This document shows, piece by piece, positions 1 to 6,539 of a stretch of DNA of 64,000 bases; the stretch's first letter is position 1; each line of letters opens with the position of its first letter. Origin of the DNA: Scatosoma sp002474405 (GTDB lineage: Bacteria; Bacillota; Clostridia; Christensenellales; Borkfalkiaceae); assembly GCA_937892545.1 (NCBI GenBank), contig CALAFO010000004.1, positions 1 through 64,000 on the forward strand, written 5' to 3'. A model generated the notes under the pieces. That model saw only the letters and a program-made list of their open reading frames with translations. It was not told where the DNA came from and ran no database searches. Both the position numbers and the translations under genes were made by a program.

Positions 1-5
1 GTCAT
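1..5 (-). CDS. Start codon of a leftward gene cut by the left edge
   Basis: The reverse strand reads GGGAGG (18..13), seven bases, then ATG at 5..3 followed by AC. This is a good Shine-Dalgarno and start placement, so a coding region should run off the left edge. Only the start codon and two bases are visible, so nothing can be said about the product. The gene lies downstream of the structured RNA and terminator at 126-431, and may depend on read-through of that terminator. Confidence 0.55.
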
Positions 6-91
6 TGTTTTACCTCCCGAAAGACGACGAAAAAGCCGCTGATAATTTTCTATCACCGACTTAAAACACAAGTATTAAGTTTTAATTTTCG

Positions 92-108
92 TTACATAAA
101 ACACCTCC
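92..108 (-). promoter_or_regulatory. Start-stop mini-ORF (ATG-TAA) behind a strong ribosome binding site
   Basis: On the reverse strand GGAGG (108..104) is followed by TGTTTT and then ATG immediately followed by TAA (97..92). It sits between the attenuator-like terminator (126-182) and the gene starting at 5. A start-stop element can hold ribosomes in a leader, but chance is also possible. Only the sequence arrangement is observed; a role is inference. Confidence 0.25.
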
Positions 109-125
109 GATTTTGTATCAATGGA

Positions 126-182
126 TAAAAAAATCCGCGCGATTTCGGTTGCCTTAAACAGGCTCGTTCTTCGCACGGATTT
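126..182 (-). terminator. Intrinsic terminator ending the structured RNA
   Basis: Arms 182..172 and 141..131 form an 11-bp stem (AAATCCGTGCG with CGCGCGGATTT, one G-U pair). The stem encloses a small internal hairpin GCCTGTTTAAGGC and is followed by TTTTTTT (133..127). It lies about 120 bases before the start codon at 5, so it could act as an attenuator. Confidence 0.75.
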
Positions 183-431
183 TAATCCCGATTATTTAAT
201 TTTTAGTCGATTTTATCTAAAAAATCGTATCACAATAAAACCCACGCCGAAATCTCTCTTTTTTAACGATTTCAACGCCCGTCGCGGAATTGCTACACCT
301 GACTACAATTCTATGGTAAACGACGGTAATTATCCTGTCCGAGTCCACAAAAGGGAACGAACAATCGGGCAACATCTTCACGCCCGAAAACGCCTTTCTT
401 ACGGCGCAATACCTTGACCTTATATCAAGTC
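126..431 (-). ncRNA. Candidate structured RNA or riboswitch-like leader, about 300 nt
   Basis: Transcription from the promoter at 438-466 should start near 431 and run left to an intrinsic terminator at 126-182. Paired arms visible in between: 403-406/391-394 (CGCC/GGCG); 382-386/366-370 (CGGGC/GCCCG); a nested pair 321-326/279-284 (CCGTCG/CGACGG) enclosing 306-311/287-292 (GAATTG/CAATTC); about 11 bp with G-U pairs around 268-273/249-254 (GAAATC/GATTTC); and 221-227/208-214 (CGATTTT/AAAATCG). Six helices plus a terminator without a convincing ORF is typical of a large regulatory RNA. I see no T-box, SAM, TPP, glycine, M-box or tmRNA signature. The overall look faintly recalls the raiA-motif RNAs of Firmicutes, but that is only a guess. 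It could be a stand-alone RNA or a cis leader of the gene at 5. Confidence 0.6.
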
Positions 432-437
432 GATTTT

Positions 438-466
438 ATTATAACACACAAACATTTGTTCGTCAA
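438..466 (-). promoter_or_regulatory. Consensus promoter for the left-edge RNA and gene
   Basis: Reverse strand: TTGACG (466..461), a 17-bp spacer and TATAAT (443..438). The spacer contains a short inverted repeat ACAAA-CA-TTTGT (448-459) that could be an operator. A 12-bp sequence covering the likely start site (428-439) recurs directly at 205-216 inside the RNA region. Confidence 0.85.
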
Positions 467-495
467 GTACTTTTGATGTATATTCTGAAAATTAT

Positions 496-2400
496 TCAGA
501 CGTTTTTCTCCCAGAAAGCGACGGCTTGGTCTATCCAGCCTTCGGCAATCGTTCCGACACCTAAACCGAAACCGTGCCCCAAACCTTTATAAGAATGATA
601 TTCGGTAGGCACGCCCATTGCGGAAAGCGCGTCGATTCTCGCTTTCATTGTGCGGTAATTCGCGATTCCGTCGTTTTCGTCTACGGTTACGAACGTTGCG
701 GGTTCACCTGCGGGATTATAGTCGGTATGCCCTGTGTACTGTATCACCGCCACGCTCGGCTTCGGGATTCCCGTCGCGCCGCCGAATTCTCCTATGCCGT
801 AAGAAGAAATTGTCGCCGCCATTCTTCCGCCCGCGCTGCCTCCCCATACGGAATAACCGTTCGTATCCACTCCGAGCGCTTCGGCGTTTGCAAAAATAAA
901 GGAAATCGCTCGCGCCAGATCTTCGTAAGCCGTTTGCGCGCCGGGGCGATAAATGATTGCGAAAGCGTTGTAACCGCGTTTGGAAAGTTCGAGAGCGTGC
1001 GGAAAACTATCGTGCATAGCGCCGACGTAAGCGAATCCGCCGCCCGCGCAAGTTACCGCAAATTTTGCGTTTTTCTCGCCGCGGAAGAAGAATAACCCCG
1101 TGTTTTCCTTGCGAGGATCGGCGGCTTTTTCTTCGTCGGTATAAATATCGTAAAATACCCGATTGCCCGCTATCGTCTGATTTTTGAGATAGTTACAAAT
1201 TTCCACCGTATGCGCGACGTTAATATTGTTGTACCAGGTAAGACGAAGGTTTTTAAGCGTGTCGCCGCTATAATAGCCGCTGTTTACGGGAAAAATCAAC
1301 CTTCCGAAATCTCCGAAAACGGGATCGTTTATAACGTCCGATATTTTCGTATCGGCGGTATATTGTTCGGCCATCGGCGAAGTTTTCCACAGATACGAAA
1401 GCGCGTTGTAAGTATATTCGTTTGCCGCCGTACCGTTGTGAGAATAGCCGTTTTTAACGCGGAAAATAAAGTTTCCGCCTGAATTTTCCGTTTGTTCCGT
1501 AAAATATCCCGAATTACGCATATTTTCTACTCTTGCCGTGTCGTAACTATAAGAAAAATCGGAAGTTCCAACCATCATCATAACGAAATAATCGCTTTGA
1601 TTTCTGCCGTCCGCCGCGCGCCATATTTCTTCGTTATCGAGCGAAGTTCCGCAACTCATCGGAATAAAATAACGAAAATAATCGAGCGCGTATTCAAACG
1701 TCCGCCAGGTCGTTACCGAACCCATCGAAAATCCGCCGAACGCGCGATGATCTCTCGCGGCTTTCAGTTCGCTTTCGGAAGTTCCTTCGGCATACGTCGA
1801 AAACGTCGATTCGACGGCAGGCATAAGGTCGTTTATCAGTTCGTTGTGAAAGTTTCGGGTAAGCCTTAACGCCAGCGAAAAATCCGCGCTGTCCTGCCCG
1901 CTCGTGTTGTTGTAAGTAGGGCAAACTGCGATAAGCGGCACAAAAACTCCGTTTTCGATAGCATTGTCTATCACGTTTTTGAAAGAGGACGGAGAGGAAG
2001 GCGTTCCGAGCGTGGAATTTTCGTTGCTCCAGCCGCCGTGCATCAGATAAACCACGTTATATTTTTTCGTTTCGTCGTAATCATAAGGAAGATAAACGAC
2101 GGCGTGTTTTTCTATCGGCTGCGTTTTGCTTTCGTAAGAAAACGATTCGTAAGTATCGTAATATAAATCGCGGAGTTCGCCTTGTCTTTCGGCGGGGCGA
2201 AAATATTCCGTCGGTATTTCCGTAAGTTCAGCGGGGAATTTTGCTTGTTCAAACGAATCGCCCGGCGTTACGGACGGAATTTCGGGAACGGACGGCGTTT
2301 CGCTCGAATTGCCGTCCGAACCGTTTCCGTTTGAAGCGCAGGCGGAAAAAATCGTCAGAGCAGATAAAATTATACATATCGTCGTTAAAAACTTTTTCAT
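496..2400 (-). CDS. Surface lipoprotein with two alpha/beta-hydrolase (esterase) domains
   Basis: 634 aa. A lipoprotein signal ends in FSAC with Cys21 as the lipidated residue, so the protein should be anchored outside the membrane. Residues about 75-345 resemble the esterase D / feruloyl esterase family: a VVYLMHGG oxyanion strand, then GFSMG with nucleophile Ser225, and a late His near 321. Residues about 430-634 form a second hydrolase domain of the BD-FAE/acetylesterase type: CAGGG, GGSAGG with Ser522, and GLGHGFG with His609. The double domain suggests removal of two kinds of ester (for example feruloyl and acetyl) from plant polysaccharide, but the substrate is inference. It follows a second esterase lipoprotein by only 15 bases, so the two are probably co-transcribed. 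No polysaccharide-cleaving enzyme is in the window to support the xylan idea. Confidence 0.85.
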   Translation of the reverse strand: MKKFLTTICIILSALTIFSACASNGNGSDGNSSETPSVPEIPSVTPGDSFEQAKFPAELTEIPTEYFRPAERQGELRDLYYDTYESFSYESKTQPIEKHAVVYLPYDYDETKKYNVVYLMHGGWSNENSTLGTPSSPSSFKNVIDNAIENGVFVPLIAVCPTYNNTSGQDSADFSLALRLTRNFHNELINDLMPAVESTFSTYAEGTSESELKAARDHRAFGGFSMGSVTTWRTFEYALDYFRYFIPMSCGTSLDNEEIWRAADGRNQSDYFVMMMVGTSDFSYSYDTARVENMRNSGYFTEQTENSGGNFIFRVKNGYSHNGTAANEYTYNALSYLWKTSPMAEQYTADTKISDVINDPVFGDFGRLIFPVNSGYYSGDTLKNLRLTWYNNINVAHTVEICNYLKNQTIAGNRVFYDIYTDEEKAADPRKENTGLFFFRGEKNAKFAVTCAGGGFAYVGAMHDSFPHALELSKRGYNAFAIIYRPGAQTAYEDLARAISFIFANAEALGVDTNGYSVWGGSAGGRMAATISSYGIGEFGGATGIPKPSVAVIQYTGHTDYNPAGEPATFVTVDENDGIANYRTMKARIDALSAMGVPTEYHSYKGLGHGFGLGVGTIAEGWIDQAVAFWEKNV

Positions 2401-2415
2401 AACGGTATCCCCCTT

Positions 2416-3663
2416 TTATCTTCTGAAAAGCCATCCCATAATCTGCTCATCGCGCGAAACTTTGCCGATTCCGCCGTGCTGATTGCCGCCGTTAAAATAG
2501 GAACGCGGCTTTACGTCGAGTACGGCAAGGCGGTTGATATTTTCGTCCGACAAGCCTTTTTCGCGATACAACGAAACGAGGCGATTATAAGTAGCTGTTA
2601 TCCGCGAAGAGCCGTAGTATTCGTCCGATTCGCCGATTACGAAATAAACGGGCATTTCGGCGTTTACGAGCGGTTCTAGTTCGCCGTCCCACACGGAAGC
2701 GACGTGAAGCGCCGCCGTGAAAAGTTCGGGAGCAATCGTTAAAACGAGCGAAAGCGTTTCTCCGCCGCCCGAATAGCCGTTAATAAAGACTTTGTCGCGG
2801 TCTATCGGGTAATTATCGAGCATAAATTCGGCAAGCGCAACCGTCTGACGAGCGGAAGTTTGTCCCCAGTCGTTTAGTTGCGGCGCGATAATAATCATTT
2901 TATCGTTGTATTTCTGCGCCTCGAATACGAAATCTTCCGAACGGATATTTGCGCCGACGCCCTGAAAATACAAGCCTTCGTACCCCGGCAGCGAAATATA
3001 AAGCGCGTACTTTTCGCTTGCGTTATAGCCTTCGGGGAAATAGGAATGATAATGAACATCGCCGTTATCGCCCGAATGATAAACGTTATCGAGCGTGAAT
3101 CCGCGGTAAACGGAAGTTCCGAAAGTGACGGGCAACGGCTTTTCGGGTTTTAATTCTATCGTTATTTCTCCGTCGTAATCCTTAAAAACGCTTACGTCGT
3201 CCGTAATTTTCCCGAACGGAACTACGGGAACAACGGTTTGCTCGCGGCTCGCTTCGTAAATAATCGCAACCGACGGACCGTCGTACCAGTAAGCGAGATT
3301 GCCGAGTTCGTATTCGTAACCCGCAGGTTCGTCCTCGTAGCGATCTATCCTCGAAGGCAGATCGAACGCCCTTGCAAAGTTTGGCGCGGGATGCCAGGTG
3401 GAAACGGTAAGCGGCAGCATTTTTTCAAAATCTTTCGCCGTTTTATTGTCGAAAAGAACGGCGTTTAACACGGTATCGCCTGCCGTAATCGTAATTTCCG
3501 TTTGCTCGGACGGATTCGGCGAATAATTGCCGTTCGTTCCGCTTCCGTTTTCGTCGCTCGTTCCGCCGTTTCCGCCCGCGCAAGCCGACAACGAAAATAT
3601 AAAAGCAAAACTAAGCGCGACCGCGACGAACGGCTTTATGAATTTTAAGATTTTCAATTTCAT
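2416..3663 (-). CDS. Lipoprotein: cyclophilin-like fold domain plus esterase domain
   Basis: 415 aa. The signal ends in SLSAC (Cys28). Residues about 55-170 match the cyclophilin-like-fold pattern (FDNKTAKDFEKMLPLTV, later LAYWYDGPSVAIIY), a domain often found in small lipoproteins and beside flavodoxins in Clostridia. Residues about 180-415 are an alpha/beta hydrolase of the PHB-depolymerase/esterase type: HYHSYFPEGY, GYSGGG with Ser298, IGESDEYYG, and a His near 396. The cyclophilin-like domain lacks proven isomerase activity in this family. The start is well supported (AAAGGAGAGCC upstream). First gene of an esterase pair with 496-2400; gap 15 bases. Confidence 0.82.
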   Translation of the reverse strand: MKLKILKFIKPFVAVALSFAFIFSLSACAGGNGGTSDENGSGTNGNYSPNPSEQTEITITAGDTVLNAVLFDNKTAKDFEKMLPLTVSTWHPAPNFARAFDLPSRIDRYEDEPAGYEYELGNLAYWYDGPSVAIIYEASREQTVVPVVPFGKITDDVSVFKDYDGEITIELKPEKPLPVTFGTSVYRGFTLDNVYHSGDNGDVHYHSYFPEGYNASEKYALYISLPGYEGLYFQGVGANIRSEDFVFEAQKYNDKMIIIAPQLNDWGQTSARQTVALAEFMLDNYPIDRDKVFINGYSGGGETLSLVLTIAPELFTAALHVASVWDGELEPLVNAEMPVYFVIGESDEYYGSSRITATYNRLVSLYREKGLSDENINRLAVLDVKPRSYFNGGNQHGGIGKVSRDEQIMGWLFRR

Positions 3664-3706
3664 TTTCGGCTCTCCTTTTAATATTTTGTCGTTCGACTAA
3701 TAAAAA

Positions 3707-4246
3707 TTAAACGTTCAGCCCCGCCGTATACGCCGCGGTCAGAGCAGGCGAGCCTGTAATTTCACCTTTCCGATAAACGCCCGTGCCGTAAATTACTCCT
3801 TTTTCCACCGCTCCGTTTACGCAATCCGCATATCCTCTGAAACAAGCAAGCGTGGTTTCCGTCGCTTCTTTTTCGCCGTCGGCGCAGGTAACGATATAGT
3901 AAAACTCTTTGTTTTTTACTTCCGTCCACCTTGCAACGGTTCGGTCGATAACTGCTTTAAGTTGCGCGTCGATAGAGTAAAAATACACGGGAGAGGCAAG
4001 AACGATAACGTCGGCGTTGATCATTTTTTGTAAAATTTCCGCCATATCGTCTTTAATCGCACATTCGCCGCCGTGATCGCGGCAATAATAACACGCGCGG
4101 CAATAGCCGATTTTTTTATCCGCGATACGGATTTTTTCGACCTCGTTACCGCTTTTCATCGCTCCGCGCGCAAATTCGTCGCATAATATGTCCGAATTGC
4201 CGTTTTTTCTCGGGCTTCCCGACAAAATCAATACTTTTTTATTCAT
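3707..4246 (-). CDS. NADPH-dependent FMN reductase / flavodoxin-family oxidoreductase
   Basis: 179 aa, cytoplasmic. Residues 9-18 (SGSPRKNGNS) are the FMN phosphate-binding loop of the flavodoxin-like NAD(P)H oxidoreductases. It carries the Cys cluster CRACYYC seen in the iron-sulfur flavoprotein-like branch, and ASPVYFYSIDAQLKAVIDR, typical of the family's dimer/flavin region. The natural substrate is unknown; such enzymes reduce flavins, quinones or nitro compounds. Nine bases separate it from a second flavodoxin-family gene upstream (4256-4894), so the pair is likely one transcript. Confidence 0.85.
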   Translation of the reverse strand: MNKKVLILSGSPRKNGNSDILCDEFARGAMKSGNEVEKIRIADKKIGYCRACYYCRDHGGECAIKDDMAEILQKMINADVIVLASPVYFYSIDAQLKAVIDRTVARWTEVKNKEFYYIVTCADGEKEATETTLACFRGYADCVNGAVEKGVIYGTGVYRKGEITGSPALTAAYTAGLNV

Positions 4247-4255
4247 AATACCGCT

Positions 4256-4894
4256 TTACTCCCTGATAAAATTCATAAATATCGGCTGTTCGCGTTCGGG
4301 AAGTTTAACGCCGAGTTTGTCCGCGGCTTCCTTACAGCGAAGGAAATACGCCATATTTTCGCCGAGAACGCGCATCGTGTACATACCTTCGGTATCTTTT
4401 TCTACCTGTTCCGCGCTCGCGCCGTAAACGAGATTCCAATATCTTGAAGAAATAATCGGCATTTCGTGCAAACCGAAGTATTTATTGAGTTGGTCGTAAG
4501 TGGAAGTCGTTCCCGCGCGGCGAGCAACAACGACAGCCGCCGCAGGCTTTAAATAAAAGGCTTTGTTCTGATTGCCGCAGAATTCGCTGTAAAAAAGTCT
4601 GTCCATAAACGCCGTCATCGAGCCGCTTGCCGCCGCATAATGCACGGGCGTACCGAAGATAAATCCGTCGGCTTCGAGCGCCTTTTCGCGGCACTCGTTC
4701 ACGCTGTCGTCAAACACGCATTTGCCGATTTTGGCGCACGTTTTGCAAGCGATACAGCCGGATAACGCGCGGTTTCCTATCCAGAAAATTTCAGTTTCGA
4801 TACCGTTTTTGTTGAGCGTTGCCGCCACTTCTTCGAGCGCTCTGTTTGTCGAACCGTTTTTATGCGGACTTCCGTTTACAAGCAATACTTTCAT
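4256..4894 (-). CDS. NADPH-dependent FMN reductase family protein (second copy)
   Basis: 212 aa. The N-terminus has the flavin loop NGSPHKNGST. CIACKTCAKIGKC resembles the cysteine motif of iron-sulfur flavoproteins but is compact and may or may not bind a cluster. GTPVHYAAASGSMTAFMDRLFY is the conserved flavin-contact stretch. It is paralogous to the 179-aa neighbour but diverged well beyond a recent duplication. With the flavin-reductase-like gene at 4928-5485 it forms three consecutive flavin genes between two groups of esterase lipoproteins. Confidence 0.85.
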   Translation of the reverse strand: MKVLLVNGSPHKNGSTNRALEEVAATLNKNGIETEIFWIGNRALSGCIACKTCAKIGKCVFDDSVNECREKALEADGFIFGTPVHYAAASGSMTAFMDRLFYSEFCGNQNKAFYLKPAAAVVVARRAGTTSTYDQLNKYFGLHEMPIISSRYWNLVYGASAEQVEKDTEGMYTMRVLGENMAYFLRCKEAADKLGVKLPEREQPIFMNFIRE

Positions 4895-4927
4895 AATCTC
4901 ACCTCGTAATAATTATTTTTATGACAA

Positions 4928-5485
4928 TTATTTTTTCAGAGCCGCGCCGTCGTGAAACGCCGCGCCGACTTTTTCGCCGAGGGCATAATATCCGTAACGA
5001 GACGGGTCGTAAGAAATAGGATGGAATTTTTCAAGATTGACTTTGCCGTCGTCGTCCAAAATGCTTTCGTCAGCAACCACGTTAACGATTTTTCCGAGAT
5101 ACTTGCCTCCGTCTATAATTTTGATAAGCTCACATTCGAGAGCAAGCGGCAATTCATTTACAACGGGAGCTTTGACATGTTCGCTTTTATGCGTGGTAAA
5201 ACCCGCTTTGCCGATTTTATCGGGTTCGTTCTTTGCCGAAACTATTCCGACGTAATCACAAGCAACGACCGTTTCTTTCGTCCCCGGGGCAACTGTAAAC
5301 GCTTTATTCAGCATTATGTTATCGGTTGTTTTATGCGACGATAAGTCGATTATAATTTCGTCGCTACCGACGATACCTCCCCAAGCGGCGTTCATTAAAT
5401 TGGCTTTTCCGTTTTCGTCGTAAGTGCCTATCATCATTACGGGTTGCGGAAATAAATAAGGTTTCACACCTAAATCTTTTTTCAT
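4928..5485 (-). CDS. Flavin reductase-like / flavoredoxin family protein
   Basis: 185 aa. Residues 1-60 (LFPQPVMMIGTYDENGKANLMNAAWGG) and the following SSHKTTDNIMLNKAFTV match the FMN-binding split-barrel flavin reductase-like family, in the flavoredoxin branch. Family members bind FMN and pass electrons between NAD(P)H and flavin partners; the partner here could be one of the adjacent flavodoxin-like proteins. The spacing of 33 bases to the next gene and the same strand suggest one operon. The start is supported by CAGGAGATTTTATTT upstream. Confidence 0.85.
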   Translation of the reverse strand: MKKDLGVKPYLFPQPVMMIGTYDENGKANLMNAAWGGIVGSDEIIIDLSSHKTTDNIMLNKAFTVAPGTKETVVACDYVGIVSAKNEPDKIGKAGFTTHKSEHVKAPVVNELPLALECELIKIIDGGKYLGKIVNVVADESILDDDGKVNLEKFHPISYDPSRYGYYALGEKVGAAFHDGAALKK

Positions 5486-5500
5486 AAATAAAATCTCCTG

Positions 5501-6523
5501 TCAGTTATTTTCAAATATTTTCGTTAAGAAGGAATTGAACAAAGGAATCCAGTCGCAATTTTGATTGCCTGCGCCGAACCCGTGTCCGATATTTTGGAAT
5601 ATATGGCTTTCGACTTCAACCCCGGCTTGCCTTACGGCTTCTACGTTCTGATTGAACTGAGAATAAAACGGATCTCTTGTGCCGTATGCGTAAAACGAAG
5701 GCGGGAGATTACCGCGTTTCAACGTTTCCACGTTGTTGTTCGATACTGATAATCTGCCGTAAAAAGAGTAGATATGTCCGATTGCCTGCGCTTTTGCCGA
5801 AACGTAATCGAGTTCGTCGTCGACGTAAGAAGAGTCGATTTCCGAGGGGCGATTATAGCCGTTGTTGTTTAAAACAAGTTCGCCCGACAGAATTCCTCCC
5901 GCCGAGAATCCGACGACGGCAATGTCGTTTTCGTCTATTTTGTACGCAGCGGCGTTTTTCCGCACAAAACGGACGGCTCTTGCAAGGTCGAGCGCGGCAA
6001 CCTGTTGCGAATAGGGGCTTAACCTGTAACTTACCACAAAGCATTGATAACCGAGTGCGGAAAGCCTTTCGGCAACGGAATATCCTTCGGGTTGCATACT
6101 GCGGAACTGAAACGCTCCGCCGGGGCTTATCAGCACCGCGCCTTTGATTTGTCCTTGCGCGGGATAAGTTTCGATAAACGGGATAAAATCGTCGTCGTCG
6201 CGACTTTGGCGTTGATAACTTTCATTGTACGCAGGTACTTTTCCGCTTTCCCATAAAACTACCGTCTGTTTTTTATCGGGTGTGGGAACGGCGATATTTG
6301 CCGCGGGAGTGTTCTCGTCGGGAGCGTTTTCCGCGTCGTCGGGCGGCGGCATATAACCGCCGTCATCTGAACCGTTATCGCCGATTGACGCGTCGTCCGA
6401 AATATTTCCGTTACTTTGGCTTCCTGAAGAAGCGTCGTTGCCACCGGAGAAACAGGCCGCCAGCCCCAAACATATACACAAGCACAGAATAGCGGATATC
6501 AAACGAAGAATATATTGTTTCAT
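5501..6523 (-). CDS. Alpha/beta-hydrolase lipoprotein (BD-FAE/acetylesterase type)
   Basis: 340 aa. A hydrophobic signal ends in GLAAC (Cys24), followed by a low-complexity Gly/Ser/Asp/Pro linker to about residue 80. The hydrolase domain shows LISPGGAF (oxyanion hole), GFSAGG with nucleophile Ser207, and NIGHGFG with His314. It is close in type to the second domain of the 634-aa lipoprotein. Likely an extracellular carbohydrate or peptide esterase; substrate unknown. It lies 15 bases before the flavoredoxin-like gene in the same direction. Confidence 0.82.
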   Translation of the reverse strand: MKQYILRLISAILCLCICLGLAACFSGGNDASSGSQSNGNISDDASIGDNGSDDGGYMPPPDDAENAPDENTPAANIAVPTPDKKQTVVLWESGKVPAYNESYQRQSRDDDDFIPFIETYPAQGQIKGAVLISPGGAFQFRSMQPEGYSVAERLSALGYQCFVVSYRLSPYSQQVAALDLARAVRFVRKNAAAYKIDENDIAVVGFSAGGILSGELVLNNNGYNRPSEIDSSYVDDELDYVSAKAQAIGHIYSFYGRLSVSNNNVETLKRGNLPPSFYAYGTRDPFYSQFNQNVEAVRQAGVEVESHIFQNIGHGFGAGNQNCDWIPLFNSFLTKIFENN

Positions 6524-6539
6524 ATCAACCTCTTTGTTT

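Noticed and set aside
121..417. 98-aa rightward open frame
   Set aside because: It lies antisense to the structured RNA, overlaps its terminator, has no ribosome site and no family resemblance; its Lys/Arg-rich translation reflects AT-rich structured DNA.
574..1869. Several rightward open frames opposite the 634-aa lipoprotein
   Set aside because: Arg/Ser-rich shadows of a strongly supported gene; no ribosome sites.
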